Assembly: GCF_014805685.1 (NCBI RefSeq)
Contig: NC_060885.1
Coordinates: 10,901,132-10,965,131, forward strand
Direction: 5' to 3'
Source of the DNA: Silurus meridionalis
Taxonomy: Eukaryota; Chordata; Actinopteri; Siluriformes; Siluridae
Length of the DNA: 64,000 nt
A program made the position numbers and the translations under genes. Under the pieces are notes generated by a model. That model saw only the letters and a list, made by a program, of their open reading frames with translations, was not told the DNA's origin and did not search any database. Position 1 is the first letter of the stretch. Each line of letters starts with the position of its first letter. Positions 61,326 through 64,000 of the stretch are shown here, piece after piece.

Positions 61326-63052
61326 TTCATTAAACACTCCAGCGGACTAAAAAAATCTAATTCAACAAAAACAAAAACGTTTCTAAAAGGTTTCTAGTAA
61401 AAATAATAAAATGAAGTCTGTAGCATTTATATCCAGGGTGTATTCCCACCTCATCCTCTGTGGTCACTGGTTTTGCTCTGGATCCTCCATGACAATGAAG
61501 TGCTTAATAAAGTGCTTGCAAAAGATCTATAGGATCAGGAGATTCTATGTTCGTTTGAACAGATTTTTGTATTTAATAAATATACAAAATCTCTAATATG
61601 TGTAATCTAGCGCACATTGGTTTAATGGCAAAGGACTACAATTGCCACAAACAGTTTTTGCTCTTAAGTAGCTCATAATTGTAGCAAAATTGGTTTCATG
61701 TTTAAGTGATAATACATTTTCTGCCCATACGGTATATTTACTATCCTTGGTTCATTTCAATCTTTCTTCCTCATATTGTCTCAGGGCATTTTTCCATGTC
61801 ATCTGAGCTTTCTCATAAGTGATACATTTATCCAGTTAAAATGTAGTTACTGAATTTAAATTTCTATCAAGATGCTAAGTAAACTGTAATTATTCATTTT
61901 TTGCTCTTATTTTTCAAGTTTTGCTCTAACATCTTTACATGATGGCAGATGTTTTTTATACTAAACATTTGCATTCTGTTTGGCATGTGAATTTCACAGA
62001 ACTTGTATGAAATCCTTCTGGCCAGCACTCCAGCCTGCTGGGCGTTATTATGCTCTTTCTCAGCTTGCTTTTTGCTGCTGTTCTTTTCTTTTTTCTTTTT
62101 CTCCCTTTTTTTATTGTGCAGGCAATGCATTGAAAAATCTCTCCATACAGCCACACCATCTTCAGATTTTGTATGAACATGCCAGACTAACGTATGTGGC
62201 ATGAGGATCTGACACTGCCATTGCCAATCATTTTAATTGGTGTGTAAGAGGGGAGGGGATCAGACAGACAGCCACGGTTGGTAGAGGATAATGAGGCAGA
62301 GTGTGTGTGGAGGGTCAGCAGGCTATTGTTTGCTTGTGATTTCTACAGTAATGACTGTGGAAATGGACAGAGCCGCTTCACTTTTTTTTTTACTTGCTGT
62401 CTTTGTGTTTATCCTTTTAAATACCGGCCTCCGCATAGCAACAGAGCCACTCCATCTGGCTCTGGGAACCATTATGTTTTACGTTGCCAAGTCTTTCATG
62501 TAAAATCGCTGCTTCTTTGATTAGAACACGCATATTCCCTGGTTCCTTGCCATGTTCAGAAATGTGTTTGTGCCCGAGTCAAACCTAGAAGAAACTTTTA
62601 TGTCAGAACGTCTGCCATTTCTTTTTTCCAGACAGTCCTCTGTGCCACTGCACCTGTAATGAATAAATGCCCTCACTCTGCTACTAGTTTGAGCCTGTGT
62701 TATACTGTTCTCTTCCTGAATGATGTTGTGTCCATAGAGTCTGCTAGGTTATGCTGCTTTATCACACAGCAGGACACAAATTGAAAACCTGAGACTTTTT
62801 TTCTTGCACAGGGAATTGGAACAGTAGTAGTAGAACAAAGTGTGGCCCAGCATTTGGGCTGACATTTTAAATTAAAAATTGATTTTATTTTTGTGAAGCA
62901 AAAACATAAGGGTAATAGGGTGAAAAATAACTGTGGATTTCTTTTGACCATGCACTTTGAGTTTAGTGACCATGCAAACAAACAAACAAATGAACAAAAA
63001 GAAGGTTCTTTGGAATGTTCTAGCTATGTTGGGGGGAACAGTGAAAAGAAAA

Positions 63053-63111
63053 CATCATCATTATTATTATTAGTAGTAGTAGTGGTACTAAAAGTAGTAG
63101 TAATAGTAGTA
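63053..63111. repeat. (ATT)n/(AGT)n trinucleotide repeats
   Basis: ATC, ATT and AGT units run into one another, with one interruption near 63083-63091. Confidence 0.9.
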
Positions 63112-63378
63112 GGTATTTGGTATTGGGAAGAACAGTCTTGTCATTTAAAATAAGATATGCATTATGAAATTACAAGGACATACATTATAATGAAAGTTTA
63201 TTGAAATTTTAGAATAACAATATTCTTACTAATAACAAGCAACAGTAACAAAAGCAATAACTGCTACTACTAAAATATAATAAATAAACAAACAAATAAA
63301 TAATTGTGACACTAAAATAAAATACTTTTTTTCTATATCACATACTACTAGTAGCTATAATAAAATATAAAGGATAAT

Positions 63379-63413
63379 CATCATCATCATCATAACCATC
63401 ATCATCATCATTA
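63379..63413. repeat. (ATC)n trinucleotide repeat
   Basis: About 35 bp of ATC with one interruption (AACC). Confidence 0.92.
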
Positions 63414-63676
63414 TACTAGTAGTAATATGCACTTTGACACTGAATGGATATTGGTTTATTAGTATATTTTCTGTAATTGCATCTATTTTATTTTACTCTC
63501 CACCATTCAGTGTATGTTTCACATACTATCATTGCAATAAATGATGTGATTTTTACATCAAATAAAGGAAAGGGTACTGAGATTCATGGTTAGTTTATTT
63601 TGCATAATGAAACACCTGCTCATTGCTGAATGTGTTTACTTGAGTGACAATAAATAAAATTGTTTATGTGTGATAG

Positions 63677-63881
63677 GAATTCAGCATGTGAAGCAGCTGA
63701 TTCCTCGCTGCAGTATATGGCTGAGCGTGTCCAGGGGGGTGAAGGAGCCATAGTCGTTTTTCCCACCGGAGACTGGAGTGCAATATTCACCACTGAGCGC
63801 ATGGCCTGGGCTGCCTTCAAGGGCGAAGGTCTCTACCACGGTTTAAACCAGAAAGAAATGTTTGAGGAAACGTTGAATTGA
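63677..63881 (+). pseudogene. asrgl1: asrgl1-like exon 6, C-terminus and stop
   Basis: The frame reads ACEAADSSLQYMAERVQGGE, then GAIVVFPTGDWSAIFTTERM and AWAAF, ending ETLN and TGA at 63879-63881. This matches the family C-terminus. With acceptor GATAG (start 63677) the phase from exon 5 is wrong. With acceptor TTCAG (start 63685) it is right but about five residues are lost. Either the exon start has a small deletion or the later acceptor is used. Confidence 0.85.
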
Positions 63882-64000
63882 TAATTTAGATGATTAATTT
63901 TAGGTGGCAATAACATAGAAGAATAGCATGACATGGTACAACATTTGTCACCCAGCAAAGTTGTAGCTTGTCATTTTACAGTCAAAATATACCATATCAT
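63882..64000 (+). other. Sequence 3' of the asrgl1-like stop
   Basis: 119 bp of AT-rich sequence to the window edge, the expected 3' UTR position. No AATAAA polyadenylation signal is seen before the edge. Confidence 0.5.

Larger units (their letters stand above)
55981..63676 (+). other. asrgl1-like intron 5
   Basis: 7.7 kb between exons 5 and 6. It holds DIRS copy B (58501-61325) in the middle and trinucleotide repeats near 63053-63111 and 63379-63413. The stretches 55981-58500 and 61326-63052 are otherwise unassigned. A 70-codon plus-strand frame (62291-62503) has a hydrophobic run FFLLAVFVFILL but no family match that I know. Confidence 0.6.
44193..63881 (+). pseudogene. asrgl1: asrgl1-like isoaspartyl peptidase/L-asparaginase locus, apparently inactivated
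   Basis: Six exons in order and on one strand cover the protein from the start HGGAWAIPD to its stop. The family (ASRGL1, an Ntn hydrolase) removes beta-aspartyl residues and hydrolyses asparagine after self-cleavage before a Thr that becomes the nucleophile. Here the exons keep good splice sites and long family-like stretches. Exon 1 carries +1 and -1 shifts and an in-frame TGA (44337-44339). Exon 2 is one base short. The nucleophile position is ATA (Ile, 55592-55594), STGG reads STGE, and exon 6 does not join cleanly. This suggests a recently dead paralogue. Assembly error could explain the indels but not the active-site change. Confidence 0.8.

Noticed and set aside
62291..62503. Small membrane-protein gene (70 codons with a hydrophobic run)
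   Set aside because: No recognised family, no exon signals and AT-rich intron context; length is within chance for this window.
1..64000. CRISPR arrays, operons, phage or bacterial defence systems
   Set aside because: No spaced direct repeats of that kind and no prokaryotic-type genes; exon-intron structure and teleost-type repeats show a vertebrate nuclear genome.

Overview
This is a stretch of vertebrate nuclear genome, almost certainly from a ray-finned fish. The evidence is AT-rich intron and intergenic sequence, (CA)n and (TA)n microsatellites, Tc1, hAT, Tigger/pogo, DIRS, L2 and tRNA-SINE repeats of teleost type, and two spliced vertebrate gene fragments with GT-AG introns. There are no bacterial-style genes. 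Most open frames over 60 codons are chance, microsatellite or transposon frames.

Left third (1-24520, minus strand): the 5' end of khdrbs2 (SLM1, a STAR-family RNA-binding protein). Coding exon 1 (24113-24203) and exon 2 (2429-2556) encode the first 73 residues, the Qua1 dimerisation region up to the start of the KH domain. The 21.6-kb intron 1 holds a Tc1 relic, a tRNA-SINE, a deleted Tc1 copy, a Penelope-like relic, a hAT-like element with an 8-bp target duplication, and several microsatellites. A CpG-rich promoter lies just upstream of exon 1. The KH-domain exons lie off the left edge.

Middle (24521-44192): intergenic sequence dominated by transposons. The centrepiece is a three-level nest: a hAT-like MITE with target duplication GTTTCTGT holds a DIRS-type tyrosine-recombinase retrotransposon, which holds a 5'-truncated L2-type LINE. 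The DIRS copy keeps its inverted terminal repeats, recombinase C-terminus and internal complementary region.

Right third (44193-63881, plus strand): six exons of an isoaspartyl peptidase/L-asparaginase (asrgl1-like) locus, divergent from khdrbs2. It looks dead as assembled. There are indels in exons 1 and 2, an in-frame stop, and Ile at the position of the nucleophilic Thr. Its introns hold a (TA)n tract split by two TA-targeting transposons and a second DIRS copy whose reverse-transcriptase YxDD box reads YINN.

Family names come from recognising motifs by eye; no database search was run. Element borders without a visible target duplication or terminal repeat are approximate.
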